Origin: Bacillus glycinifermentans
GTDB lineage: Bacteria > Bacillota > Bacilli > Bacillales > Bacillaceae
DNA length: 64,000 nt
Assembly (NCBI RefSeq): GCF_001042475.2
Contig: NZ_LECW02000015.1
Span: 149,650 to 213,649, forward strand
Reading direction: 5' to 3'
The notes under the pieces: generated by a model
The model's database searches: none
The model's input: only the letters and a program-made list of their open reading frames with translations
Told to the model about the DNA's origin: nothing
Position numbers and translations under genes: made by a program
In this document: positions 51,883 to 59,566 of the stretch, piece by piece
Numbering within the stretch: position 1 is the stretch's first letter
Layout of the letters: each line of letters starts with the position of its first letter

Positions 51883-52289
51883 TCACCAGTCCGGCTCCTC
51901 ATGTTCAAAGCCGTAAAAACCTTTAATTTTGACACCTTCACAGCCATCAGACACCTTAGTGATGTCCAAGTAATGGTTTCTGAACGGCGTTCCCGCTACT
52001 TTGTCCGTGGCGCTAAAATCAAAATGATTTCCAGTAAACTCTTTCTCGCTTAACGTATAATAATCATTCCCCAATGTAATCCTCTGCAGCTTAATGTTGA
52101 GAGTACAACCTTCGGCATTAAATATTGTAAACCTGTAATAAAGCCAAGCTGGATAATCATTTGAATTAGTATCGTCGGACATAAAAAAACCGTATTATTC
52201 TCAGTCATTGTAAAACTTACTTTTCTTTGATCCTTTGTAATCTTTGCCATTGAAATTCAAAGCCAATAATTTTTTCGTGATCATCCCTC
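51883..52289 (-). pseudogene. Frameshifted small gene of unknown function
   Basis: A 99-residue frame (51883-52182) with YPAWLYYRFTIFNAEGCTLN and ending YGFEHEEPDW is the C-terminal part of a longer protein. Its N-terminal part is found one base out of register just upstream (KVSFTMTENNTVF, about 52190-52250), with the shift inside a run of T. The best ribosome site (GGAGGG at about 52285-52290) serves yet another frame, MITKKLLALNFNGKDYKG. Two single-base shifts would join all three pieces into one protein of roughly 130 residues. I do not recognise the family; it may be a small beta-sandwich protein. Confidence 0.5.
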
Positions 52290-52439
52290 CACATTATAAA
52301 CAGATTTCAATAAAAAGGAAATATGGGGATACAGAGAATGATGAAGAAGCTTTAGATAATATCCGGTCGCCTCAATGGAATCGGCAAATAAAGCAGGGTG
52401 AAAGAAGCTTAAAATAGGGAAATGTTTAAGAAAAAAGCC

Positions 52440-53065
52440 CTTTATACTACAAATACGACGACGGCAAGCCATGGGTTAATCTGAATTTCTACGGCTACAC
52501 CGGCGGTGCGGGGGCTGCATACGAAACTGACGGGTGGGGGCTTTATCCTCCTGTTATGACAGGGGTTATCCTTCCATCTATTGAAATGACTGAGGTACAA
52601 TACCCGAGCCGTGTATTAAAGCATGAATATACCAGCGATTTTACAGGCACCGGCCGATGGAGAGGCACTCCAGGGCTTGATGTTCAAATCCAGCACTTAA
52701 AGGAAAGCTATACAAGCGTCATGATGGCAGGGGTACGAAATGCAACGAAAGGCTTCTGCGGTGCTGCCGATGCACCCAGCAATAAGGTTATCGTAGGTTA
52801 TGGAACTGACGATGCCAGGGAAATCGCTGAAACGGCTTTTGAAGTCAAAATGCCTGCGGGCGGTATCATCCAGTTTTACCGTGCAGGCGGCGGCGGATGG
52901 GGGAATCCTCTGGAACGGGAACCGGAAAAGGTGCTGGACGACGTCTTAAACGAGTTTGTCAGCATGGAATCAGCATTGCACGACTATGGCGTCGTGATCG
53001 ACCCTGAGACGCTTGCAATTAACGAGGCTGAAACAAAACGCGTGCGGACTTCCCGGATTTCATAA
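52440..53065 (+). pseudogene. C-terminal remnant of hydantoinase B / 5-oxoprolinase subunit
   Basis: The open frame enters without a start at about 52440 (YYKYDDGKPWVNLNFYGY) and continues YTGGAGAAYETDGWG, then GVILPSIEMTEVQYPSRVL. The end is characteristic of HyuB proteins: MPAGGIIQFYRAGGGGWGNP and a C-terminal EFVSMESALHDYGVVIDPE. Only the last 200 of about 580 residues remain; the internal ATG at 52556 gives a 169-residue frame without a good ribosome site. The HyuA partner is absent. Deletion debris left between cwlC and spoVK. Confidence 0.8.
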
Positions 53066-53068
53066 ATA

Positions 53069-53117
53069 AAAAGCTGATCTAAAAGGGATTTAGAAACCTT
53101 TTAAGGTCAGCTTTTTT
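53069..53117 (+). terminator. Terminator after the hyuB remnant
   Basis: AAAGCTGATCT (53070-53080) pairs with AGGTCAGCTTT (53104-53114) with one G-U/mismatch position, followed by T. It is the original terminator of the lost operon. Confidence 0.7.
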
Positions 53118-53276
53118 ATTTTGCCAGTGCTGGATTTCTTCTATTTATATACAGCATAGCTTTTTATGGTATGGAAAAAAGAGGATAATAGAATTCAAGA
53201 GAGAATGTAAACATAACCGGTTTCTTCTTATTGGCCGGCGGGTACATAGAAGATAAGTACGTGAAGGAGGGTAAAT

Positions 53277-53711
53277 ATGAAAAACAGAAAGCAGTTTTGG
53301 GGGCCTTTCCTGTTCGGCGTCGGCATCATTGCCATGATCGACGGCATCATTTTTCATCAACTGCTTCAATGGCATAGCGTGTACATGGACACAGACCGTC
53401 CTCACCAAATCATGAGCGACGGACTGTTCCACCTGTTTTCTTTGATCATCCTCTTCATCGGGGGAATTATGCTGTGGAACAGGGGAGAGCTGAACGGCCG
53501 CCGTCCGCAGCATATATTTTGGGGCGCGTTTCTGCTAGGGGCGGGCTGGTTTAATTTTGTGGAGGGCATCGTCAACCATCACCTTCTCCAGATTCACCAC
53601 GTCAACCCGGCAAGCCCGAACCGTCTCTTCTTTGACCTGGCCTATGATGCCTCAGGGCTTTTGATTATTGTAATCGGATGGCTGATCTATCGAAAAGGCA
53701 AAAAAATGTGA
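53277..53711 (+). CDS. DUF2243 membrane protein
   Basis: This 144-residue protein has four helices arranged as two similar halves. Each half has a helix followed by a His-rich motif: FGVGIIAMIDGIIFHQLLQW in the first, and GAGWFNFVEGIVNHHLLQIH in the second. The paired GI(I/V)xHxLLQ motifs are diagnostic of DUF2243, a family of unknown function sometimes linked to cytochrome oxidase assembly clusters. The ATG follows GGAGGGT. It is intact although surrounded by broken genes. The duplicated spoVK upstream region begins nine bases after its stop. Confidence 0.82.
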   Translation: MKNRKQFWGPFLFGVGIIAMIDGIIFHQLLQWHSVYMDTDRPHQIMSDGLFHLFSLIILFIGGIMLWNRGELNGRRPQHIFWGAFLLGAGWFNFVEGIVNHHLLQIHHVNPASPNRLFFDLAYDASGLLIIVIGWLIYRKGKKM

Positions 53712-53719
53712 GGGGAAAA

Positions 53720-53862
53720 TTGGTTTGTCCCCATGCTTTGCCTGAATACAATAAGAAATAAATATTTCTCGGGAAAGCGCAGATTTCAACAAAGCCGGCC
53801 TGAACGTGTCAAAATCCATCAGATTGTGTAAATACCTGGGCGGCTGTTACTTACAAAAACAA
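53720..53862 (+). repeat. Copy 1 of the spoVK upstream region (duplicated)
   Basis: Bases 53720-53846 match 56171-56301 at most positions (shared blocks include CTTGCCTGAATACAATAAG and the segment around CGGGAAAGCGCAG). The copy then jumps, through the short common word GGCTGT, to TTACTTACAAAAACAA, which are the first codons of spoVK. It is therefore a partial copy of the spoVK 5' region with an internal deletion. Confidence 0.8.
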
Positions 53863-53940
53863 ACCCCTAAAAAAGAATTTTCATTGAAATACTGTCACAA
53901 CTTGGTGGAGCGGCTATTAACCAACATGTGAGGGATGCCT

Positions 53941-54483
53941 TTGGCTACTTTTATTGACAAAACTGTGAATGGGTTGAAGAGTCTTTTAGATCACAAGGGA
54001 ACAATTAAACTATTTGGTTCGGAAGGGGATATTACCGAATCTCAAGTTACGTTTCCTAATTACGGAGCATCAGCTGATGATATTCGAAGTTTTGAATCGA
54101 AATACAGCATATCCTTCCCTGAAGATTACAGACTATTTTTGGAACAACATAATGGCGCCAGAATTTTTGACATTATTTCTGATGGCAAGAACATAGGTGG
54201 TGGGCTGCGCTTATCCAGCCTTGAAGAAGAAATGGGATATGTGGAATTGTTTGAAGGCGTAAACGGCATTCCAACAGGGCACCTCTTGGAAGAATGTCAT
54301 CTAATGATTGACAAGGATAGACTTGATCGGGGTGATCCCAACTATCTCTATTTATTTGAGGACGGTCTGGAATACAAGCCATTAAATCTAAACTTTGAGA
54401 TATTTCTAGACCGTTATATTATATGTCAAGGAGAAGCCTTTTGGGAATGGACCTATCGGACAGCAGAGAATTACTATAGATAA
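53941..54483 (+). CDS. SUKH-family (SMI1/KNR4) immunity protein, orphan copy
   Basis: This protein of about 180 residues is of the SUKH superfamily, common immunity proteins of bacterial polymorphic toxins. The core SMI1/KNR4 pattern is [20 protein letters not shown] with the following G-rich strand. It is highly similar throughout to the gene at 58844, and DNA is almost identical over about 54170-54370. No toxin precedes it; it is an orphan. TTG 53941 is placed seven to eight bases after GAGGG; the ATG at 53935 is too close to that site. A terminator follows (ACAGTCA/TGGCTGT then T6, 54492-54516). Confidence 0.8.
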   Translation: MATFIDKTVNGLKSLLDHKGTIKLFGSEGDITESQVTFPNYGASADDIRSFESKYSISFPEDYRLFLEQHNGARIFDIISDGKNIGGGLRLSSLEEEMGYVELFEGVNGIPTGHLLEECHLMIDKDRLDRGDPNYLYLFEDGLEYKPLNLNFEIFLDRYIICQGEAFWEWTYRTAENYYR

Positions 54484-54489
54484 GATGTG

Positions 54490-54516
54490 AAGACAGTCAG
54501 TATTGGCTGTTTTTTG
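54490..54516 (+). terminator. Terminator of the orphan SUKH gene
   Basis: ACAGTCA and TGGCTGT pair around a four-base loop and are followed by six T. The same element follows the paralogue at 59400, showing the duplication includes the flanks. Confidence 0.65.
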
Positions 54517-54697
54517 CTTTTATATTCATGGATGGACAGGATTTACTCCAATCCATTTCCGTGAAATGTTAAAATAACAACTGATCATGAGGATTTGATC
54601 AAGGAGCTCTATGATGTTTTTAATGAACATAAAAGGTTTATCATGTGAAATAGACTAATTCCAATGTAAAGAAACACCGCTATCAGGAGGACATAAA

Positions 54698-55666
54698 GTG
54701 TTTTTTTCAAAAACCATAGATCGTTTAGCCTTATATGATTTACACAGAAAAAGAAGCAAGGATAAACATTTTTCTGCTTTTTCAATGGATACAATTGCTG
54801 AAAACGAATTCTACAAATCAAGTATAGCTGATGTCTCAATTATTCTGAATGAATCCAGAAAAAAATATATGATTGGAACTTTCAGCTATGAATCCTTAAT
54901 TCCTTCCGGGGATCTCGTCAATGATACTTTAACAGGGGAGGTCTTTTTAAATGAAAATGATATAGATAAACCCAATGTTATCTTTGTACACGGCTGGCGA
55001 ATGGATTCATACGATCGTATCAAAAAAATCTTTCATCATCGCATAATGAAAGATTTAGGATGGAACATGTACTACTTTTCTCTTCCCTATCATTTAGAAA
55101 GAGAGCCAGAAAATTCACTTTATAGTGGAGAATTGATGATCAGTGCGGATATTGATCGTACAGTAGAATCAACGAGACAAGCCATTGTAGATTTACGAGC
55201 ATTAATCCACTGGATAAAAGCAAATAAAAAAGGCCCTGTCATCATAGTGGGTGTAAGTTTAGGGGGATGGATTACCAATCTAACTGCTACCCTTGAACCT
55301 CAAATTGATGCAGTGGTCTCGATATTTTATGCCAATCGCCTTTCCTATTCGATATGGAATACGATTCCGGGTAAATTCATAAGAGAAGAATTGGAACAAC
55401 ATGGTGTGACTTACGAAGATTTAATCAGATATTGGGAAATCACAGATCCTAGCCAAGCCGTGCCGAAAGTTAACAAAGATAACATTCTCTTGATTTCTGC
55501 TAAGCATGATCAGTATATTCACTTAGAAGATGCTGATTATTTGTGGGAAAGATGGGGGAAACCCGAAAGAAATCTATACAATTGCGGCCATGCCGGGATT
55601 GTTCTTTGTCGCAAAAAACTAGCATCAGATACGCTTTCTTTCATCCGAAAAAAACTAAAAAGGTGA
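54698..55666 (+). CDS. Alpha/beta hydrolase (ABHD18-like)
   Basis: This 322-residue alpha/beta hydrolase has a complete triad by motif: VIFVHGWRMDSY (oxyanion loop), VGVSLGGWITNL (nucleophile serine in GVSLGG), SAKHDQYIHLED (aspartate) and NCGHAGIVLC (histidine). Its layout, with a long N-terminal segment and DIDRTVESTRQAIVDLRALI before the nucleophile, recalls the ABHD18-like family. No signal peptide. GTG start with AGGAGGAC ahead. Substrate unknown. It sits between an orphan SUKH gene and LXG debris, so it may be cargo of a former toxin locus; whether it has any part in toxin function is open. Confidence 0.75.
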   Translation: MFFSKTIDRLALYDLHRKRSKDKHFSAFSMDTIAENEFYKSSIADVSIILNESRKKYMIGTFSYESLIPSGDLVNDTLTGEVFLNENDIDKPNVIFVHGWRMDSYDRIKKIFHHRIMKDLGWNMYYFSLPYHLEREPENSLYSGELMISADIDRTVESTRQAIVDLRALIHWIKANKKGPVIIVGVSLGGWITNLTATLEPQIDAVVSIFYANRLSYSIWNTIPGKFIREELEQHGVTYEDLIRYWEITDPSQAVPKVNKDNILLISAKHDQYIHLEDADYLWERWGKPERNLYNCGHAGIVLCRKKLASDTLSFIRKKLKR

Positions 55667-55713
55667 GATAAGAGAGTTGAAAACAAATATTTCGAAATCA
55701 TTATCAACAACTG

Positions 55714-56016
55714 ATGTTAAAAGTCCAAAATTCGAATGTGCTTGAATCCACCGGAAAACGTTTTGCTGCAATTGAAAGTATGCCGGAAACTGTTGAGGTG
55801 AGCATCCGAACAAAAAGGGATTCAATTAAACGCAGCGTTTGAAATAAGCTGCAAATTGTAAATCAGAAAATAGAAGATTTATCTGATGCGATGGATAAAA
55901 AGCCCCGTTTCGTCTCTTGATGATGCTGACGCTATACGCGCCCTTTATGAGGAATCCCACACTCCGTTCCTCCAATTTTACGAAGCATTTATCGATGAAT
56001 ATCAGTCAGCATTGAA
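55714..56016 (+). pseudogene. Debris of an LXG toxin operon
   Basis: Two pieces are present. First, 55714-55842 encodes 42 residues (SNVLESTGKRFAAIESMPET) resembling the small helical partner proteins (YwqI/YxiC type) encoded ahead of LXG toxins, and an adjoining frame reads NKLQIVNQKIEDLSDAMDKK. Second, 55911-56016 reads SSLDDADAIRALYEESHTPF and LQFYEAFIDEYQSALK. It matches residues of the intact LXG protein at 59567 (SLDD...DAIRAFYEECHTPFLQFY). Everything is out of frame or truncated, and the remaining 56017-56160 bears a further unrecognised fragment (GMTVKDWFEENGVFLIFPD). Confidence 0.7.
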
Positions 56017-56170
56017 GTGCTTCGTTGTTCGATCGGCCGGGTTTAATCCTTATTTCAGCTCGTGTTCAAGGAATGACCGTGAAAGATTGGTTTGAAGAAA
56101 ACGGTGTATTTTTGATTTTCCCGGATACATCAGCTTTACCGCAAAGGCAAATAAAAGAAGTGAAAAAAAC

Positions 56171-56301
56171 TGGTTTGTCCCCACACCTTGCCTGAATACA
56201 ATAAGAAATAAAGTATTTCTCGGGAAAGCGCAGTTTTCAACAAAGCAGGCCCTAAAACGTGTCAAAATCCATCGGATTGTGTAAACACCTGGGCGGCTGT
56301 C
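56171..56301 (+). repeat. Copy 2 of the spoVK upstream region (original position)
   Basis: This is the native upstream region of spoVK, matched by 53720-53846. Between the two copies lies a 2.3-kb segment (orphan SUKH, hydrolase, LXG debris), so the segment is flanked by a direct repeat. Confidence 0.8.
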
Positions 56302-56353
56302 ACGGTGCAGCGCTTCATGAATAGGATATAAAGAGAGAATGGGTGAGGTGAGT

Positions 56354-56944
56354 GTGTTGGAGAGGGCTGTTACTTACAAAAACAACGGACAGATCAATAT
56401 CATACTGAACGGCCAGAAGCAGGTTTTGGCCAATTCAGAGGCAGAAGCCGAATATCAGGCTGCACTGCAGAAAAATGAAACGAAACACAGCATCTTGAAA
56501 GAGATTGAAAAGGAAATGAACACGCTTGTCGGCATGGAAGAAATGAAGCGCAATATAAAGGAAATCTACGCCTGGATCTTTGTCAACAAAAAACGGGAAG
56601 AACAAGGGCTCAAAGCCGGAAAACAAGCGCTCCACATGATGTTTAAAGGAAATCCCGGAACGGGGAAAACGACCGTTGCCAGGCTCATCGGCAGGCTTTT
56701 TCACGAAATGAACGTACTCTCCAAAGGCCATTTAATCGAAGCCGAGCGGGCCGATCTCGTCGGAGAATACATCGGGCACACGGCGCAAAAGACGAGGGAT
56801 TTAATCAAGAAAGCCATGGGCGGCATCCTGTTTATCGATGAAGCGTACTCCCTTGCAAGAGGCGGAGAGAAGGATTTCGGCAAGGAAGCGATCGATACAT
56901 TAGTAAAGAACATGGTTTTAGTTTCTGTGCCACTTTTGAAGTAG
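56354..56944 (+). pseudogene. spoVK: Truncated spoVK (AAA ATPase), N-terminal part
   Basis: The first 190 residues are those of SpoVK, a mother-cell AAA+ ATPase needed for spore maturation. They start at GTG 56354 (MLERAVTYKNNGQ in B. subtilis) after GGTGAGGTGA. Walker A (GNPGTGKTTVARL) and Walker B (GGILFIDEAYSLARGG) are intact. After ...AIDTLVKNM the frame runs into unrelated sequence near 56919 and stops at 56944. The remaining 130 residues with sensor and arginine-finger motifs are missing from the window; they may lie beyond its right end if this is a pure insertion. The product should be non-functional. Confidence 0.92.
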
Positions 56945-57318
56945 ATATCCCCAAGGCGGAACGTAGCCATAAATACGCATGGGAAGAGTATGAACGCAGC
57001 TTTGAAGAAATCAAAAAGATGCATTTTAAAGACCTGCTGACTGTAGGACAAATAAGTGAAAAATTAAACATCCCAGATTGGATCATACTGGATTTGTTTG
57101 AAGCCAAAAAAGTGGACAAGCTTAGCTACCCTGAATTATGCCGGAGACGAAGAGAACTTGATTTTGATAAGCTGTATGATTTGCATTTTAATCAAAGGTT
57201 AAGTCTTAACGAGATACATCGACAATTTGGACATTCGCCACTCTACACGAAAAAAGTATTTAAAGAAAAGGGCTTGTCTCATCTTGGTTTTATTAATCAG
57301 AACAGTAAAGAGTCATAA
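56932..57318 (+). pseudogene. 3' fragment of an unknown gene with an HTH-like end
   Basis: An open frame begins without start codon right at the spoVK break (FCATFEVDIPKAERSHKYAW) and continues to 57318. An internal ATG at 57019 gives a 99-residue ORF without a clear ribosome site. The C-terminal part (YDLHFNQRLSLNEIHRQFGH) looks like a helix-turn-helix, as found in mobile-element or homing-endonuclease-associated proteins. I cannot name the family. Its abrupt beginning at the junction suggests that the inserted segment itself is cut here. A terminator follows directly. Confidence 0.5.
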
Positions 57319-57341
57319 CCCTTCAAAGCGAAGGGTTTTTC
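57319..57341 (+). terminator. Terminator at the left part of the toxin island
   Basis: AACCCTTC and GAAGGGTT pair around AAAGC and are followed by a T-rich stretch. Confidence 0.75.
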
Positions 57342-57826
57342 TTTTATAAATTTCGATAAAATCATTATTTTATTGAGAATCTAAAAGGGAGCACGATAAC
57401 TCCTTCTCATCATTTTTCCATCTTGTTAACAAATGCCTTTGCTTGAGGGATGTCTGCTGTTTTTAAGAGGTGTTTACAAAGCTCTGCAAACCCCTGCAAA
57501 CCCCTGTTTGTGAAGGCTATACAATAACTCCTCATCTGGGGTGAGCTATTCATGAACCTCTTTTCTTTGTTGTGTCAAGAAAAAATCCTCCTTTTTGTAA
57601 AAGTGACCAATTTAATTCAACAAATATTTCAGAGTCTCACTAGAGAAAACGAACCTGTTATTTGTAAATAAATGTTTAAAAATGAGAAAAAGGTGTTGCT
57701 GGGGTTCAAGGATAATGGTACTATCATATCTGGGAAAGGAGGGATTATCTGTAAGTCCAAAACTGAAAGCACCTAAGAACTTTCTTAAGATGTTACAAAT
57801 TTTTATTTAAAGGGGATAGCCATTTT
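57342..57826. other. Upstream region of the secreted toxin
   Basis: This AT-rich stretch of 485 bases has no gene. It contains a short tandem repeat (TGCAAACCCC twice, about 57485-57506). On the minus strand there is a strong ribosome site (AAGGAGG) before a ten-codon frame starting at TTG, possibly the cut start of a lost gene. A Shine-Dalgarno-like AAAGGAGGG at 57735-57743 has no ORF after it. The toxin promoter must lie here, but I see no clear consensus boxes. Confidence 0.4.
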
Positions 57827-58822
57827 ATGAAAAAGTTTTTACAAGGTCTTTTGATAAGTATGTTGGCATTGACAGTCCTATTTGGTTTTGATTTTAAAGG
57901 GGTACAAGCAGCATCCTTAGAAGCAGAAAATGAGGCTACAGAAACATTGCTCAAGGGTACTCTTAGGTTTGAAGTTGACGAAAACAAAACTGCTAAACTT
58001 AAGGAAGCTGATTTCGGGGATGAAAAAGAGCAAATTAAAAGAGCAGACCAGAAAGCAGCTAAACTTAAGCATGATTATTTAATCCATTCAAATCCAGGTG
58101 CTGTTAGTGAAGATGGTAAACGGGTCGATCTATACTCAGAAAAACAAAAAAACAATAATAAAATTAAAGGAAAAGTACCTGGATACGTCGAAATTCAAGT
58201 TGAAACTTTGCTCAATCCAAAAAATCACACCATCACCAATGTCATAAGAATCGGTAAAGTTATGGGGGAAAAACCACTATACATCAACGCCTCCCACGAT
58301 CTACTTGCAAGTCGCTACTACAATGGTAAGTTTATAAAGGTTTTAAATCATACAAAAAAATTCTCGGTGCTTGAAATTAAACCCGGAACTAGTTCGTCAA
58401 AAAGCTTTAAGGTAGGGGCTTCTAGTTACTATAAGAGAGATTATGCAGCAACAGTAGTCTGGAAAGATTCACCCCCTATAGCTGATGCAAGTAAGAGTTC
58501 GCCTTTTCTAGCAAATAAAAAACCTGCTCTTTATCCACACGCTAAGGATAGTCACACTAAACAAGTAATGGGAGCTCCTGCAGATGCAAACATGAAAGTT
58601 GTTCCAAAAGATAAGAGGGAAGATAGAGATCCTAACTTAAGAAAAAAATTCAAAAAGTGGTATATTAAAAAATACGGAGAACCAAAATGGAACTGGGATA
58701 ATTACGAAGTTCATCATGTTATTCCTCTAAAATATGGGGGGAGTAATGATATGAGCAACTTGTTTCCTCTTGAAAAAAAGTTTCATCAAAAGACTGTAAC
58801 ACCTTGGTGGAGTGCATATTAA
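57827..58822 (+). CDS. Secreted polymorphic toxin with C-terminal HNH nuclease
   Basis: This 331-residue protein has a classic signal peptide (lysines, then LLISMLALTVLFGF, cleavage near VQAAS at about residue 29). The middle (residues 30-260) is lysine-rich and unknown to me. The C-terminal 60 residues hold an HNH-type nuclease core: EVHHVIPLKYGGSNDMSNLF followed by KFHQKT, giving the His-His, Asn and His of a beta-beta-alpha metal site. That predicts a DNase delivered by the Sec route. The SUKH gene starts about 20 bases later, the usual toxin-immunity order. Ribosome site AAAGGGGAT about eleven bases before the ATG. Confidence 0.78.
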   Translation: MKKFLQGLLISMLALTVLFGFDFKGVQAASLEAENEATETLLKGTLRFEVDENKTAKLKEADFGDEKEQIKRADQKAAKLKHDYLIHSNPGAVSEDGKRVDLYSEKQKNNNKIKGKVPGYVEIQVETLLNPKNHTITNVIRIGKVMGEKPLYINASHDLLASRYYNGKFIKVLNHTKKFSVLEIKPGTSSSKSFKVGASSYYKRDYAATVVWKDSPPIADASKSSPFLANKKPALYPHAKDSHTKQVMGAPADANMKVVPKDKREDRDPNLRKKFKKWYIKKYGEPKWNWDNYEVHHVIPLKYGGSNDMSNLFPLEKKFHQKTVTPWWSAY

Positions 58823-58843
58823 TCTATATGTGAGGCGATGTAT

Positions 58844-59395
58844 TTGACTAATTTTGTTCACAACACTGTGAATGGCCTAAAGAGTCTTTTAGACTCAAAC
58901 GGGGTTATTAAACTATTTGGTTCCGAAGGAGAAGTTACTGAAACACTTGTTACTTTCCCTGACTATGGTGCCTCTTATGAGGAAATTCAAAACTTTGAAT
59001 CCAAACATCAACTATGCTTCCCAAAAGATTACACAAAATTTCTGACGCAGCACAATGGCGCTAGAATTTTTGATATTATTTCTGATGGCGAGAACATAGG
59101 TGGTGGACTCCATTTATTCAGCCTTGAAGAAATTGAAGAAGAAATGGGATATGTGGAATTGTTTGAAGGCATAAACGGCATTCCAATAGGGCACCTCTTG
59201 GAAGAATGTCATCTAATGATTGACAAGGATAGACTTAATCGGGGTGATCCCAACTATCTCTATTTATTTGAAGACGGTCTTGAGTATACGCCGTTAAACT
59301 TAAATTTTGAGATATTTCTAGATCGTTATATCATGTGCCAAGGGCAGCCATTTTGGGATTGGCGTTATCGAACAGCAAAAAATTATTATAGATAA
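58844..59395 (+). CDS. SUKH-family immunity protein for the HNH toxin
   Basis: This SUKH (SMI1/KNR4) protein of about 183 residues is encoded immediately after the HNH toxin, so very likely its cognate inhibitor in the cytosol. Core motif [20 protein letters not shown]. It differs from the orphan copy at 53941 mainly in the first 85 residues and in a four-residue insertion (EEIEE). The second half is nearly identical. TTG 58844 has GAGGCG at the right distance; the ATG at 58838 is too close. A small hairpin (ACAGTCA/TGGCTGT, T5) ends the unit at about 59404-59429. Confidence 0.83.
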   Translation: MTNFVHNTVNGLKSLLDSNGVIKLFGSEGEVTETLVTFPDYGASYEEIQNFESKHQLCFPKDYTKFLTQHNGARIFDIISDGENIGGGLHLFSLEEIEEEMGYVELFEGINGIPIGHLLEECHLMIDKDRLNRGDPNYLYLFEDGLEYTPLNLNFEIFLDRYIMCQGQPFWDWRYRTAKNYYR

Positions 59396-59566
59396 TGAGC
59401 ATAAGACAGTCAGACATGGCTGTCTTTTTGTGTCTAAAACAAACAGGAATGATGAACTAGTCTATTCGATTCATTTTTGTGGATACACAGGATTTATTCG
59501 CCAATTCCCTTCTATAAAGTGGTAAAATATATACTGATTGTAACTTTTGTATTAGAGGAGAATGTC

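Noticed and set aside
53720..56301. Composite transposon with direct repeats as ends
   Set aside because: The repeats are the spoVK upstream region rather than mobile-element ends, and no transposase or integrase is present.
57484..57510. CRISPR-like or satellite repeat
   Set aside because: Only two adjacent copies of a ten-base word, without spacers or cas genes.
57541..57600. Transposase start on the minus strand (TTG with strong AAGGAGG)
   Set aside because: Only ten codons before a stop and no inverted repeats, so no insertion sequence can be claimed.
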